Assembly (NCBI RefSeq): GCF_029016285.1
Contig: NZ_CP091975.1
Location: 2,418,001-2,482,000 of the forward strand
Length of the DNA: 64,000 nucleotides
Direction: 5' to 3'
Source: Vibrio sp. DW001
Lineage (GTDB): Bacteria; Pseudomonadota; Gammaproteobacteria; Enterobacterales; Vibrionaceae
Each line of letters opens with the position of its first letter. Position 1 is the stretch's first letter. Positions 27,467 to 36,333 of this stretch are shown piece after piece. A program made the translations under genes and the position numbers. The notes under the pieces are model-generated. The model was not told where the DNA came from. It was given only the letters and a program-made list of their open reading frames with translations, and did not search any database.

Positions 27467-27846
27467 TTACGAATTGGGCTGCATATTTCAACTAAAAAAC
27501 CATTGATATCATTTACATATGCAGTAGTTTGCCCCCATGGCATTTCTTCTACTTTTTGTACCAATCGAGCACCAGCACTGATTGCTATCTCCAACACGTT
27601 GGCTACATTTTCTGTTTCAAAAGCTATTTCAAAACTCGGTGTCAAAGCATTGGGAGCAACAGCCTCTTTGCCTAGTTGGTTCATTAGCTTCAGCGAAGAG
27701 AATGATAACGTCGTACCTCCTGTATCTAATTCTCCATAGTCACCCTCTTCATGGAGGAATGAGCGCTTAAAATCGAAAGCTTTCTCATAGAACTCCAGCG
27801 TTTTCGTAACATCTTCAACATAAAGTATAGCGTACTTAAATCTCAT
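27463..27846 (-). CDS. VOC-superfamily protein (glyoxalase/bleomycin-resistance fold)
   Basis: A 127-residue single-module protein with two beta-alpha-beta-beta-beta repeats: FKYAILYVEDVTKTLEFYEKAFDFKRSF, and the second half with AVAPNALTPSFEIAFE and VNDINGFLVEICSPI. Metal ligands of the fold may be the Glu in the last strand (VEICS) and a Glu earlier. Members act as glyoxalase, dioxygenase or antibiotic-binding proteins; this small PhnB-like type is generally of unknown role. AGAGGGA precedes the ATG. Confidence 0.85.
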   Translation of the reverse strand: MRFKYAILYVEDVTKTLEFYEKAFDFKRSFLHEEGDYGELDTGGTTLSFSSLKLMNQLGKEAVAPNALTPSFEIAFETENVANVLEIAISAGARLVQKVEEMPWGQTTAYVNDINGFLVEICSPIRN

Positions 27847-27896
27847 TTTATTTCCCTCTAACCTACGAATGAATAGCGAGAGTAGAATGGATAAGT

Positions 27897-28169
27897 GTGG
27901 TTGTATTGGATATAAGCGACAGACATCAATTCTGTCTTGAACTTTATCGTAACTGTCTCTATGTCGCTTTCACTTATCGTAACCAATCTGATTCCTTATT
28001 CTCCTCAGAGAATTCAGAAGGTGTCGTGCCTTTAGAAAGCCAGATGTCATTTACGATGCGGAATGCTGCTGTCAGCGTCTATGGCTTCAATGAGGGTCAT
28101 ACTAGTATCTTTAAAAGCACTATGATGGCAGAGAAATTAAACGACGCGCTTAACGCGTCTACGCACTAA
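27897..28169 (+). pseudogene. Alpha/beta-hydrolase remnant (C-terminal tail)
   Basis: The last ~55 codons (from about 28008) read EGVVPLESQMSF, then VYGFNEGHTSIF and a closing helix, which is the end of a lipase/alpha-beta hydrolase: an acid-loop DGVVP-type segment and the catalytic His in GHTSI. The nucleophile elbow and most of the protein are absent, and the N-terminal 35 codons of the frame look unlike coding sequence. I read it as a decayed gene. It lies between the VOC gene and the sulfatase unit, in a stretch with other deletion signs. Confidence 0.55.
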
Positions 28170-28499
28170 ACAAGGTTTTAAGAGGGTGTCCGACTATTAC
28201 CAATCCAAATCCTCTACCCCCAACTGTCTCATAAACGATAAATTACTGGGTTTGCCGAATTTGCATAGTGACCAGATTATATGTTGGTAATATGTTAATA
28301 AATGGTAAAAGTGATTTCAACCACCTATCAACGCCATCTTACTATCACTACCATCAATTAAAAGTATGCGGAAAATTATCAACCTATTTTACATACCATG
28401 TGGGTTTGCCCGAAGTAGGACGTTAACAACTAGAAAGCGGGCTTAATGAAAAATGTTTGTTTTACCATCACGATACGTTTTTAGAACAAGGAGAGGGAC
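28170..28499 (+). other. 330-bp region before the sulfatase operon
   Basis: No coding frame or RNA gene recognised. The last 15 bases hold ACAAGGAGAGGGAC, the ribosome site of the sulfatase gene. The region is long enough for an activator-dependent promoter; candidate sites of the AraC regulator at 32432-33406 could not be picked out by eye. Confidence 0.45.
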
Positions 28500-30233
28500 G
28501 TGAATAAAATAGTAATGTCTGGCGTAATAGCCGTACTAGGCAGTTCATCGCTTCAATTATATGCGGCAGATACGACAACCACCACCGACAGACCAAACGT
28601 ACTAGTTATTATTGCGGATGATATGGGCTTTAGCGATATAGGCGCATATGGCAGTGAAATAGAAACACCCAATATCAACCAACTTGCGAAAGAAGGGGTC
28701 AGCTTTACTAACTTCCATGTTGGGGCAACGTGTTCTCCTACTCGTACCATGCTGATCAGCGGTGTCGATAATCACCTAGCAGGCCTAGGTAACATGCATG
28801 AAATTATGGCAGATAACCAGTTCGGGAAACCGGGCTATGAAGGTCATCTCAATAATAGTGTTGTTACTATTGCAACCGTATTGAAAGATGCTGGTTACCA
28901 TACCTACATGGCGGGTAAATGGCACCTAGGCAGCAATAAAGATTCCATCCCTTATTCTCGAGGGTTTGAACAATCATTCGCTCTTGCAGAAAGTGGAGCA
29001 GACAACTGGGTCGAAATGCCTTATGCACCAATGTATGACAGGGTCCATTACTTTGAGAACGAAAACGAAGTCAAACTACCGACTGAAGACTACTACTCTT
29101 CCGATTTCTATACACAACGAATCATCGATAATATCGAGAGCAATCGCGAAGATGGTAAGCCATTTTTAGCATGGATTGGTTACCAGGCCGTTCACTACCC
29201 TCATCAAGCACCTAAAGAGTTTATCGACAAATATGACGGCGTATATGACGCCGGTTGGGAAGCACTCCGTAGCCGTCGCCTCAAGAATCAAAACGAACAA
29301 AAGCTGTTCCCTAACGCGGTATCCGTTGATGATAAGTTTGAAAAAACATCATTTGATGATTGGAAATTACCAGAGTGGGACGCACTTTCTGAAGAAGAAA
29401 AGAAATTTAATGCTCGCCGCATGCAAACCTACGCCGGCATGGTCGACAATATGGACCACAACATAGGCAAGATATTTGCCTATTTGAAAGACATCAAAGA
29501 ATTGGATAATACACTGATTATTTTCATGTCTGACAACGGTACCGATCCAAACCTCTTGTCAAACAACGAAGCATATCGTCCATGGTATGAAAAAAACTAT
29601 GAATTCACCTATATGGACGACTACAAAGGTGACTATTCTGAAATGGGGCAAAAAGGATCCTACACCGATTATGGTCCGGGTTGGGCTGCCGCTGCCAATA
29701 CACCAAATAGTTACTTTAAAACCTTCTCTACTGAGGGGGGGTTAAGAGTTCCATTTATTGCTCGATTCCCATCCGCTATTCCTAGCGACAGTAAGGTTAA
29801 TACATTTGCTTTTGTAAAAGACATCTACCCTACTATTCTAGAAGTCACCAATATTGACAGGCATACCGGTACGTATAACGGCAAAAAATATCATGCACCA
29901 GATGGCACCAGTGCTTGGAGTGTAATGACAGGCAAACAGAAAGCTGTGCACCCTGATTCAGAAGCCATTGGCTATGAGTTGGCGGGTAGTAGCGCCGTAT
30001 TTAAAGGCAGGTATAAACTCGCCATCAACCCACCCCCCAAAGGAAACGGTGAGTGGGAACTGTATGACATCACTATTGATCCTTCAGAGCTAAATAACCT
30101 AGCCAAAGACAAACCAGAAATGGTCGCTCAGATGAGAAAAGAGTATAAGGCGTATGAGAAAAAGAACTCACTTGTTCCTGTACCTGAAGGTTATAACCCA
30201 ATAGATCAAGTTATTAAAAACAGCAAACTATAA
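28500..30233 (+). CDS. Secreted arylsulfatase (AtsA-like, Cys-type)
   Basis: A 577-residue sulfatase that hydrolyses sulfate esters using formylglycine made from Cys. A signal peptide (cut after QLYA, residue 22) leads to RPNVLVIIADDMGFSDIGAYG with the metal-binding DD, and then the signature CSPTR with C78 as the formylglycine precursor; further ligands are in MAGKWHLG and FMSDNGTD. Overall it follows the layout of Pseudomonas arylsulfatase AtsA (KPGYEGHLN, ARGFE/SRGFE-F, GGLRVPFIARFP). It starts with GTG behind an AAGGAGAGG site. The cytochrome gene begins 3 bases after the stop. No formylglycine-generating enzyme or anaerobic maturase gene is in the window, so maturation must come from elsewhere. 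Substrate unknown. Confidence 0.93.
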   Translation: MNKIVMSGVIAVLGSSSLQLYAADTTTTTDRPNVLVIIADDMGFSDIGAYGSEIETPNINQLAKEGVSFTNFHVGATCSPTRTMLISGVDNHLAGLGNMHEIMADNQFGKPGYEGHLNNSVVTIATVLKDAGYHTYMAGKWHLGSNKDSIPYSRGFEQSFALAESGADNWVEMPYAPMYDRVHYFENENEVKLPTEDYYSSDFYTQRIIDNIESNREDGKPFLAWIGYQAVHYPHQAPKEFIDKYDGVYDAGWEALRSRRLKNQNEQKLFPNAVSVDDKFEKTSFDDWKLPEWDALSEEEKKFNARRMQTYAGMVDNMDHNIGKIFAYLKDIKELDNTLIIFMSDNGTDPNLLSNNEAYRPWYEKNYEFTYMDDYKGDYSEMGQKGSYTDYGPGWAAAANTPNSYFKTFSTEGGLRVPFIARFPSAIPSDSKVNTFAFVKDIYPTILEVTNIDRHTGTYNGKKYHAPDGTSAWSVMTGKQKAVHPDSEAIGYELAGSSAVFKGRYKLAINPPPKGNGEWELYDITIDPSELNNLAKDKPEMVAQMRKEYKAYEKKNSLVPVPEGYNPIDQVIKNSKL

Positions 30234-30236
30234 GGA

Positions 30237-32354
30237 ATGACAGCACCCGTGTTTGTCGTAAAAAGCAGTGTGTTTGTGATAGCTCTCGTGCTCATTGGCG
30301 CTATCACGTCATCCGCTTATGGTGAATCAACATTAGAAAATGTATTTGTCGGCAGTCAAAACTGTGAGTCATGCCATGAACAAGAAACGAAGGCATGGCA
30401 AGGCTCACATCATGATAAAGCAATGCAACATGCTAATGATGAATCCGTTTTGGGTGACTTTGATAATGCGGAGTTACGCTACCAAAATGAAGTAAACCGA
30501 TTTTTCAAAAAAGGCAATGCGTACTGGGTCAACATTCAGGATGAGAACGGCATTTTTCATGACTATAAAATCAGCTTCACCTTCGGCTTTGATCCACTTC
30601 AGCAGTACATGGTTGAGTTTCCTGACGGAAGGATTCAATTAATCCCTTTTGCCTGGGATTCTCGATCAGAAGCTGAGAATGGTCAAAAATGGTTTTATTT
30701 GTACCCAAGCATGAACCCGACTAGCTCATTTTTCTGGACCAATTCCGGACAAAATTGGAATTACACATGTGCCGATTGTCACTCCACAAATCTGAAGAAA
30801 AATTACGATGCGGAGTCAGACCAATACGCGACAACATGGAGTGAAATTGATGTCAATTGCGAAGCCTGCCATGGTCCGGCCTCGCAACATGTTCTATGGG
30901 CGAATAAAAAGATCGAGCTTGAAGACAAACATTTTGGCTTTCAACGAGACCTATCTAAATCGGTAAAGCAGTGGCAATTTATTGAAGGCCAATCAACACT
31001 TCAACCAACGAGTATAGAATCAACTGATTTAGTCTCCACTTGCGCTCAATGTCATAGCAGACGTGTTCAGCTCAATGATTCCGTTGACCACACACAAAGT
31101 GAGTTTGGTGACAAATACGAGCTAAATTTGATTTCTCCCGACATTTATTATCCTGATGGACAGATTTTCGATGAAGATTATGTCTATGGATCATTTCTTC
31201 AATCTAAAATGGCAACGAAAGGTGTCGTCTGCACGGATTGTCATGACCCCCACACCGCACAGCTCGTTGTTTCAGAAGAAGCGGTATGTTTACAGTGCCA
31301 TTTGCCCAATAAATATTCATCAATAGAACATAGCCACCATGATCCGGGCTCAGAAGGTGATCGGTGTGTTAACTGCCACATGCCAGAAACAAACTACATG
31401 CAGATCGACCCGAGAAGAGATCACGCATGGCATATACCGAACCCGACGAGAAGCAATCAGATGAATACACCGGATGTATGTACAGATTGCCATAGTGACA
31501 AAAATCCGCAGTGGGCAGTATCTTATATAAACCAATGGTTTCCAGACTCAACGCGAAATAAAGAAAAACATTTTTCCCTCGCCTATTTTGCAGGAGAAAT
31601 TGGTCATTCTGCCGCTGAGCAAGCATTGGGCTATATCGCTTTAGATAACAATCAAACAGATATTATCAGAGCGTCAGCATTGAGCCGTCTTAGTAATATT
31701 GACGGTAAATTCGCAACAATTGCAGCGATGAGAGGAAGCAAAGATACCAGTTCACTGGTACGATTTGCGGTGGTTTCAGCGACGTCCAGTTATAACAATG
31801 AAGATCGGTGGACACTGTTGTCTCCCCTACTCGATGACCCAATACTAATGGTAAGAACCGCGACGGCAGGTGCGCTTATCCAAGACTGGTCGTCCTTAAA
31901 CCTTGCCCAACAAACACGATTAAGCCCAGCATTAAATGAATATATGGAGATTCAAAGATACAATTCTGACCGTGCATTTGCCCGCACCAATTTAGGCAAT
32001 GTTTTTCGAGCACAAGGTGCATTTGAATCGGCGGTCACGAACTACCAAGGCGCGATAGAAATAGAGCCGTACTTCGAGACGAGTTATGTCAATTTGGCCG
32101 ATCTATACAGAGAACAAAACCGAGATGACTTAGCAAAAGTAACCCTCGAGAAAGGCACAAAAAATGCACCAAACTCGGCGGCGATTCAATTCAGCCTCGG
32201 TCTTCTTCATCTTAGACAAGATAACTCGACCCTCGCCTTAGAGCACTTAATACGTTCCGTAGAACTCGAACCTAAAAATAGCTATTACCAAAGCGTCACT
32301 GAGCTAGCAAAAAGCCAACTTAATACCCCGTCTCCAAAATCATTACCCGAATAA
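30237..32354 (+). CDS. Exported eight-heme c-type cytochrome with HEAT-like and TPR repeats
   Basis: A 705-residue protein with a signal peptide (VFVIALVLIGAITSSAYG) and eight CXXCH heme sites in order: CESCH, CADCH, CEACH, CAQCH, CTDCH, CLQCH, CVNCH and CTDCH, all before about residue 420. The middle (about 450-560) looks like HEAT-type helical repeats, and residues 570-700 are TPRs (ARTNLGNVFRAQGAFESAVTNYQGAIEIEP and repeats). The heme half resembles cytochrome c554-like multihaem proteins; TPRs suggest docking to a partner. The ATG at 30237 directly follows AAGGA; the GTG at 30249 is better spaced and might be the real start. Tight linkage to the sulfatase indicates a joint task; electron transfer by a sulfatase partner is unexplained. 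Confidence 0.87.
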   Translation: MTAPVFVVKSSVFVIALVLIGAITSSAYGESTLENVFVGSQNCESCHEQETKAWQGSHHDKAMQHANDESVLGDFDNAELRYQNEVNRFFKKGNAYWVNIQDENGIFHDYKISFTFGFDPLQQYMVEFPDGRIQLIPFAWDSRSEAENGQKWFYLYPSMNPTSSFFWTNSGQNWNYTCADCHSTNLKKNYDAESDQYATTWSEIDVNCEACHGPASQHVLWANKKIELEDKHFGFQRDLSKSVKQWQFIEGQSTLQPTSIESTDLVSTCAQCHSRRVQLNDSVDHTQSEFGDKYELNLISPDIYYPDGQIFDEDYVYGSFLQSKMATKGVVCTDCHDPHTAQLVVSEEAVCLQCHLPNKYSSIEHSHHDPGSEGDRCVNCHMPETNYMQIDPRRDHAWHIPNPTRSNQMNTPDVCTDCHSDKNPQWAVSYINQWFPDSTRNKEKHFSLAYFAGEIGHSAAEQALGYIALDNNQTDIIRASALSRLSNIDGKFATIAAMRGSKDTSSLVRFAVVSATSSYNNEDRWTLLSPLLDDPILMVRTATAGALIQDWSSLNLAQQTRLSPALNEYMEIQRYNSDRAFARTNLGNVFRAQGAFESAVTNYQGAIEIEPYFETSYVNLADLYREQNRDDLAKVTLEKGTKNAPNSAAIQFSLGLLHLRQDNSTLALEHLIRSVELEPKNSYYQSVTELAKSQLNTPSPKSLPE

Positions 32355-32431
32355 TTAATTAGAAGAAAAAACCATCTATTTATTATTAAGAACTATACTA
32401 AAAAATTCCATAAGCAAAGGTTTAGCTAAGC

Positions 32432-33406
32432 GTGATACAAGCAGGAAAAAATAAATCTATTAACAGTTACCGCACCTTGTCAACGTCTGATTTTGGTCAG
32501 CTAGAGACCTTTAACAAAGATAAAGGTCGGCAATACACACAGCTTCGCCCCGGAGAACTGAACGCAAAATGCATCGAAGTTAATCTCGGCGACGTGTTAC
32601 TTCTTCGTGAACAGTTAAATATCGGTACCAGAATAGAGGCATCACCCCCGAGCAATTATGTTCCTTTCGCCTCTCTCGTAATACCGTCGATTCGCGGCAC
32701 CTTTTATGGCAACATCAATCCCAAAAAGCGTTTACTTCAAGCTTCCGGCGGTGATTGGGATATCAACGTTTCCAACCACATTGATTATGTTGCTACTATT
32801 TTTAGTCGCGATTTTCTATACCGAAACTATCTTCGTCTTACCGGTCAAGAGTTCCCGATTGAATGGCTTAAAAATAAAGCAGTACAAACCGAAGAAACCG
32901 CATTCAATCAATATACTCATGGATTAAGCCAGTTAATTTACCTTCTTCACCAACAACCTGAACTGCTAAACCATCAATTAGTAAAAAAAGCCTATAGCGA
33001 AACCGTATTGGACATAACACTCAATGCACTAAAACCAACAAATGCATATAGAGAAAAAATATTACCGCAGTCCAAGCGAATAAAAGGGGTCCGTATCGCA
33101 ATAGAGTTCTTAAATCATCACGCACACCTAGTGCCCACTAAATCTGAACTATGTGAAATTTCAGGCTTAAGTGAGCGAAGCTTACAGTATGGATTTCAAG
33201 AGTATTTTGGCTTAACACCCAACCAATATTTACGAGCTTTACGCTTAAATGGTGTTCGACAAGAGTTGATCACCAGTTCAAGCAATGAACATAACGTCTC
33301 TAATATTGCTCTCAACTGGGGGTTCTTTGAACTCGGTCGTTTCTCTGGTGAGTACAAACGATTTTTCAACGAATTACCTTCCGCAACATTAAAACGTTGT
33401 TATTAG
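32432..33406 (+). CDS. AraC-family regulator (EutR-like layout)
   Basis: A 324-residue regulator with a long N-terminal sensor domain and a C-terminal AraC pair: VPTKSELCEISGLSERSLQYGF, then FGLTPNQYLRALRLNGVRQEL and NIALNWGFFELGRFSGEYKRFF. The layout resembles EutR/PocR-type regulators, but the ligand is unknown. It starts at a GTG with AAAGG about ten bases upstream, 77 bases after the cytochrome stop and in the same direction, so it is probably the local activator of the sulfatase-cytochrome genes. Confidence 0.85.
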   Translation: MIQAGKNKSINSYRTLSTSDFGQLETFNKDKGRQYTQLRPGELNAKCIEVNLGDVLLLREQLNIGTRIEASPPSNYVPFASLVIPSIRGTFYGNINPKKRLLQASGGDWDINVSNHIDYVATIFSRDFLYRNYLRLTGQEFPIEWLKNKAVQTEETAFNQYTHGLSQLIYLLHQQPELLNHQLVKKAYSETVLDITLNALKPTNAYREKILPQSKRIKGVRIAIEFLNHHAHLVPTKSELCEISGLSERSLQYGFQEYFGLTPNQYLRALRLNGVRQELITSSSNEHNVSNIALNWGFFELGRFSGEYKRFFNELPSATLKRCY

Positions 33407-33559
33407 TTCATCGGATACTTATCATTTAGCAGCACCTTTTTCTCCTTTAACTCATCGTCTTATATGGCTTTTTGATAGATTCATTCTTTTTGAGTTTATT
33501 ATCAATTAATTGCTATGCTTGTAGTGTCGTCTTTTTATACCATGGATAGGACTAACATC

Positions 33560-34009
33560 ATGAACAAATGCATGCTCGGGTTCATATTATTCACCACCGC
33601 ATTATCCTTCAATAGCATTGCCAGCGAAGAAGAAAACAATCAGGAAGTAAGCCACCTACCTCCGTCGTTTACCACTGTCGATACCAATAGTGATGGCGTG
33701 ATTGACGAAGACGAACTCAATCGTTTCCGAAGCAATCAGCAAGACAGCAATGCCTCCGACTCAAATGATCCGGCTCGGCAGAAAAACAAGATAAGTGCTT
33801 TCGCATCCTTTGATAAGAATAAAGATGGCTATATTACAGAAGCTGAACTCGCGGCTCACAGTAAGTACTCCAATCTAGGAAATGGAACTAGAGAAAGGAA
33901 GGATAAAGAAAAAACCAACAACAACAGTCGAAATAAAACAGGAAACGATAAAAGTAATAGCAGCGGTGGGAAGAATAACAATAACAGTGGTAGCAGTAAG
34001 AAAAAATAG
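33560..34009 (+). CDS. Exported EF-hand protein with Asn/Ser/Lys-rich tail
   Basis: A 149-residue secreted or periplasmic protein. After a signal peptide (MNKCMLGFILFTTALSFNSIA) two canonical EF-hands follow: DTNSDGVIDEDE and DKNKDGYITEAE, both with all five liganding positions. The last 45 residues are low-complexity Asn, Lys, Ser and Gly ending in KKK. I start at the ATG at 33560 (AGGA upstream), where the signal peptide begins, not at upstream in-frame codons. The MerF-like gene follows after 6 bases. Calcium binding is supported by the motifs; the role is unknown. Confidence 0.8.
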   Translation: MNKCMLGFILFTTALSFNSIASEEENNQEVSHLPPSFTTVDTNSDGVIDEDELNRFRSNQQDSNASDSNDPARQKNKISAFASFDKNKDGYITEAELAAHSKYSNLGNGTRERKDKEKTNNNSRNKTGNDKSNSSGGKNNNNSGSSKKK

Positions 34010-34015
34010 GTTCAC

Positions 34016-34234
34016 ATGAATAGACAACGATCACTATTAAAATGGAGTATTACGGGTACCTTGGTGGCAACACTGTGTTGTTTTACCCCTATCCTTGTCA
34101 TCTTATTCACCACAATTGGGCTTTCTGGATTGATCGGCTATTTGGATTATGTCTTGTTGCCTTCTCTCGTGTTTTTCGTTGGTCTGACAGCTTATGCATT
34201 GTTTAAAAACAGAAAAAAAAGCGAATTCGATTAG
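34016..34234 (+). CDS. merF: MerF-like membrane protein (solitary)
   Basis: A 72-residue inner-membrane protein with two helices. WSITGTLVATLCCFTPILVILF and GLSGLIGYLDYVLLPSL match MerF, the Hg2+ importer of mer operons, including the CC pair in the first helix. MerF of mer operons is about 81 residues and has a second Cys pair near the C-terminus; this one stops at KKSEFD and lacks it. No merR, merA, merP or merT is near; the partner is an EF-hand protein. It may handle another metal, or be a relic of mercury resistance. Confidence 0.8.
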   Translation: MNRQRSLLKWSITGTLVATLCCFTPILVILFTTIGLSGLIGYLDYVLLPSLVFFVGLTAYALFKNRKKSEFD

Positions 34235-34325
34235 TTAGACCACTCGTTGACCAGTGTCCTCATAGGTATTATGGCGTTGAATCTAGATAACCTACTCAAA
34301 CGCTTTAAACTATAGCGTATAATAA

Positions 34326-34357
34326 ACCTGTGAATCATTCTTGATTGATTCACAGGT
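34326..34357 (-). terminator. Terminator overlapping the EamA stop codon
   Basis: AACCTGTGAATCA and its complement TGATTCACAGGTT enclose about six bases. On the minus strand the stem begins inside the last codons of the EamA gene (stop TGA at 34350-34352) and ends in a short T-rich stretch. Confidence 0.6.
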
Positions 34358-35243
34358 TGTCTAAAACAGTTTCGACCATACGCTTATTTTTTACTTGCTT
34401 GATGAACAATGCCAATACCATGAGGGCCATGGCGGTCAGTTCTAATCGATTTAAATTCTCTCCCAGTAAAATAGCACCCGTGAGTAACGCGACAACCAGC
34501 TCTAACGACCCCGTTAAAGCATTCTTATTTGCACATGATCTTGGTGCTCCTACCATAAACAAGAACTGAGGAATTGCCGCTGCCAGTAATGCAATACCTA
34601 ACACTGACATGAAACCAAAGAATGAAACAGGCAATACCTGCGTAGGTTCAACCCATATGGCTATCGGTAACAGAACCAGTACATGACCGATCGTTATCCA
34701 AGCCATTCTATTGGTTGTGGGAATATTTCTTCTGGGATTTGAAAGATATTGTACCTGCATGGCAACGGTCAAAGGTGCCAGAAAACAAGCGACAACCGGT
34801 AATAATGCATCTACTGGAAGCGCTTCAGGCCTTACGGTTAATGACGCGGCGATCGCGACCAACGCAGCCGAGACCAACGCATTTTGTGAAGGCACCCGCT
34901 TAAATACAATCCAACCAATCAAAACGCTAAAAACGGGGTAGCTGTAATAGATTAAGATAGCAGTGGCGGCTGGAATGGTTCTCAAAGCATGAAAATAACA
35001 AAAAATAGAAACGCCGCTGACAACGCCCAATAATAAACTTCTACAAGCTTCAGCCCAATTTCTTCTTGGTGTACGTAGAAAAAAAATAAAAAATAATGCC
35101 GGTATAATAAACCGATATAGGCTCACCATCTCTGCACCCAAACCTTCTTTGAACAGCATCTGTGCAAAAAAGGGATTAAGTCCGTAAAAAAAAGAAGCCA
35201 ATAAAACCAAATATTGGCCATTAATTGTTGATTTATTGTTCAC
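34350..35243 (-). CDS. EamA-family (DMT) transporter
   Basis: A 297-residue carrier with ten hydrophobic segments in two EamA repeats (ASFFYGLNPFFAQMLFKEGL, and the second with GSLELVVALLTGAILLGENLN). Family members move amino acids or other metabolites. Divergent from a LysR gene 155 bases away which is the probable regulator. It is one of three EamA genes in the window, each of different sequence. Confidence 0.87.
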   Translation of the reverse strand: MNNKSTINGQYLVLLASFFYGLNPFFAQMLFKEGLGAEMVSLYRFIIPALFFIFFLRTPRRNWAEACRSLLLGVVSGVSIFCYFHALRTIPAATAILIYYSYPVFSVLIGWIVFKRVPSQNALVSAALVAIAASLTVRPEALPVDALLPVVACFLAPLTVAMQVQYLSNPRRNIPTTNRMAWITIGHVLVLLPIAIWVEPTQVLPVSFFGFMSVLGIALLAAAIPQFLFMVGAPRSCANKNALTGSLELVVALLTGAILLGENLNRLELTAMALMVLALFIKQVKNKRMVETVLDNL

Positions 35244-35398
35244 GTTATTTGCTGTTCACATCAATAGAATTACATCGGTTAAGTTTGAACAATAGCGCAT
35301 CATTGATTAGAAAAATAATGAATAACTTGCCATATTGATTAATAACATGCATGTATGATGAATGAATTTTCATTTACAAAAATGATTGAGGTAAGAGT

Positions 35399-36292
35399 AT
35401 GAGGTTAGATATTAAACATTGGGAGATGCTCAAGGCTATCGATGACACAGGGACATTGAGGCAAGCGGCATACGTGTTGGGTATTACGCAGTCAGCGTTA
35501 AGTCACCGACTTGCAGAAGCAGAAAGACGTTTAGGTGGATTGTTATTTGAAAGAGAAGGTCGCAGGCTTAGGCAGACATCTTCTGGTCGAGCCATGATAC
35601 AAACAGCCAATCAAATCATTCCTGCCCTACAACGTGCAGAATTTGACTTTCAGAAAATGGCGGCTAATCAAACAACCGTAGTTCGATTTGGTGTTGCAGC
35701 TTATAGTTGTTATCACTGGTTACCTTCATTTTTACAGGTTATGGCAAAAAAAGAACCTGACATTCATTTGGAACTGGTTGCTTCGGCAACACAGAACCCA
35801 CTTCAAAACCTTCAGGATGGTACTGTTGATGTTGTTTTGGCTCCCGGATACTTGGCGATCCCCGGTATCGACTCGATTCCTGTATTTCAAGATGAACTCG
35901 TTTTGATTACACATTCACAACATGCATTGGCGAAAAAGACATTTATTGAAGCAACAGATTTGGAAGGTGAAGATTATCTGACCTATAGCAAATCTGCGCA
36001 ACCAGGTTTTGAATATGAACGATTTATACGTCCTTCCGGTGTGGTCCCTTATTTGGTCACCGTTGTTGAAGTGACCGATGCGATTATCGAACTGATAGCC
36101 GCAGGATTCGGTGTGAGTATCCTTTCAAGGTGGGCCGTTCAGTCTGCCATCAAAAATGGAAGTGTATCGGCGGTTACATTAGGAAAGTCTACACTCACTC
36201 TCGGTTGGTCAGCGCTCGTACGTGAATCAGAACCAACTCCTGCCGCAGCAAGAGTTGTGTCGAGTAGACTAGCCGAATGGTTTCAGTGTTAA
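35399..36292 (+). CDS. LysR-family regulator, MetR-like
   Basis: A 297-residue LysR-type regulator: winged helix at residues 1-60 (HWEMLKAIDDTGTLRQAAYVLGITQSALSHRLAEAERRLG), linker helix, then the effector domain. The DTGTLRQAA-ITQSALSH pattern is close to MetR. GAGGTAAG precedes the ATG. Divergent from an EamA transporter, probably its target. A methionine-pathway link is only suggested by resemblance. Confidence 0.88.
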   Translation: MRLDIKHWEMLKAIDDTGTLRQAAYVLGITQSALSHRLAEAERRLGGLLFEREGRRLRQTSSGRAMIQTANQIIPALQRAEFDFQKMAANQTTVVRFGVAAYSCYHWLPSFLQVMAKKEPDIHLELVASATQNPLQNLQDGTVDVVLAPGYLAIPGIDSIPVFQDELVLITHSQHALAKKTFIEATDLEGEDYLTYSKSAQPGFEYERFIRPSGVVPYLVTVVEVTDAIIELIAAGFGVSILSRWAVQSAIKNGSVSAVTLGKSTLTLGWSALVRESEPTPAAARVVSSRLAEWFQC

Positions 36293-36333
36293 TTTTCAGT
36301 CCTCGCGGCTATAAGATGCAACGAATGTCATCG

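Noticed and set aside
28500..33406. MccA-type sulfite reductase for the eight-heme protein
   Set aside because: Heme count is the same, but the TPR/HEAT half and the heme-motif spacing do not fit MccA as I know it, and no typical CX15CH site is seen.
34016..34234. Mercury-resistance (mer) operon or transposon
   Set aside because: Only a MerF-like gene is present; merR, merT, merP, merA and terminal inverted repeats are all missing.
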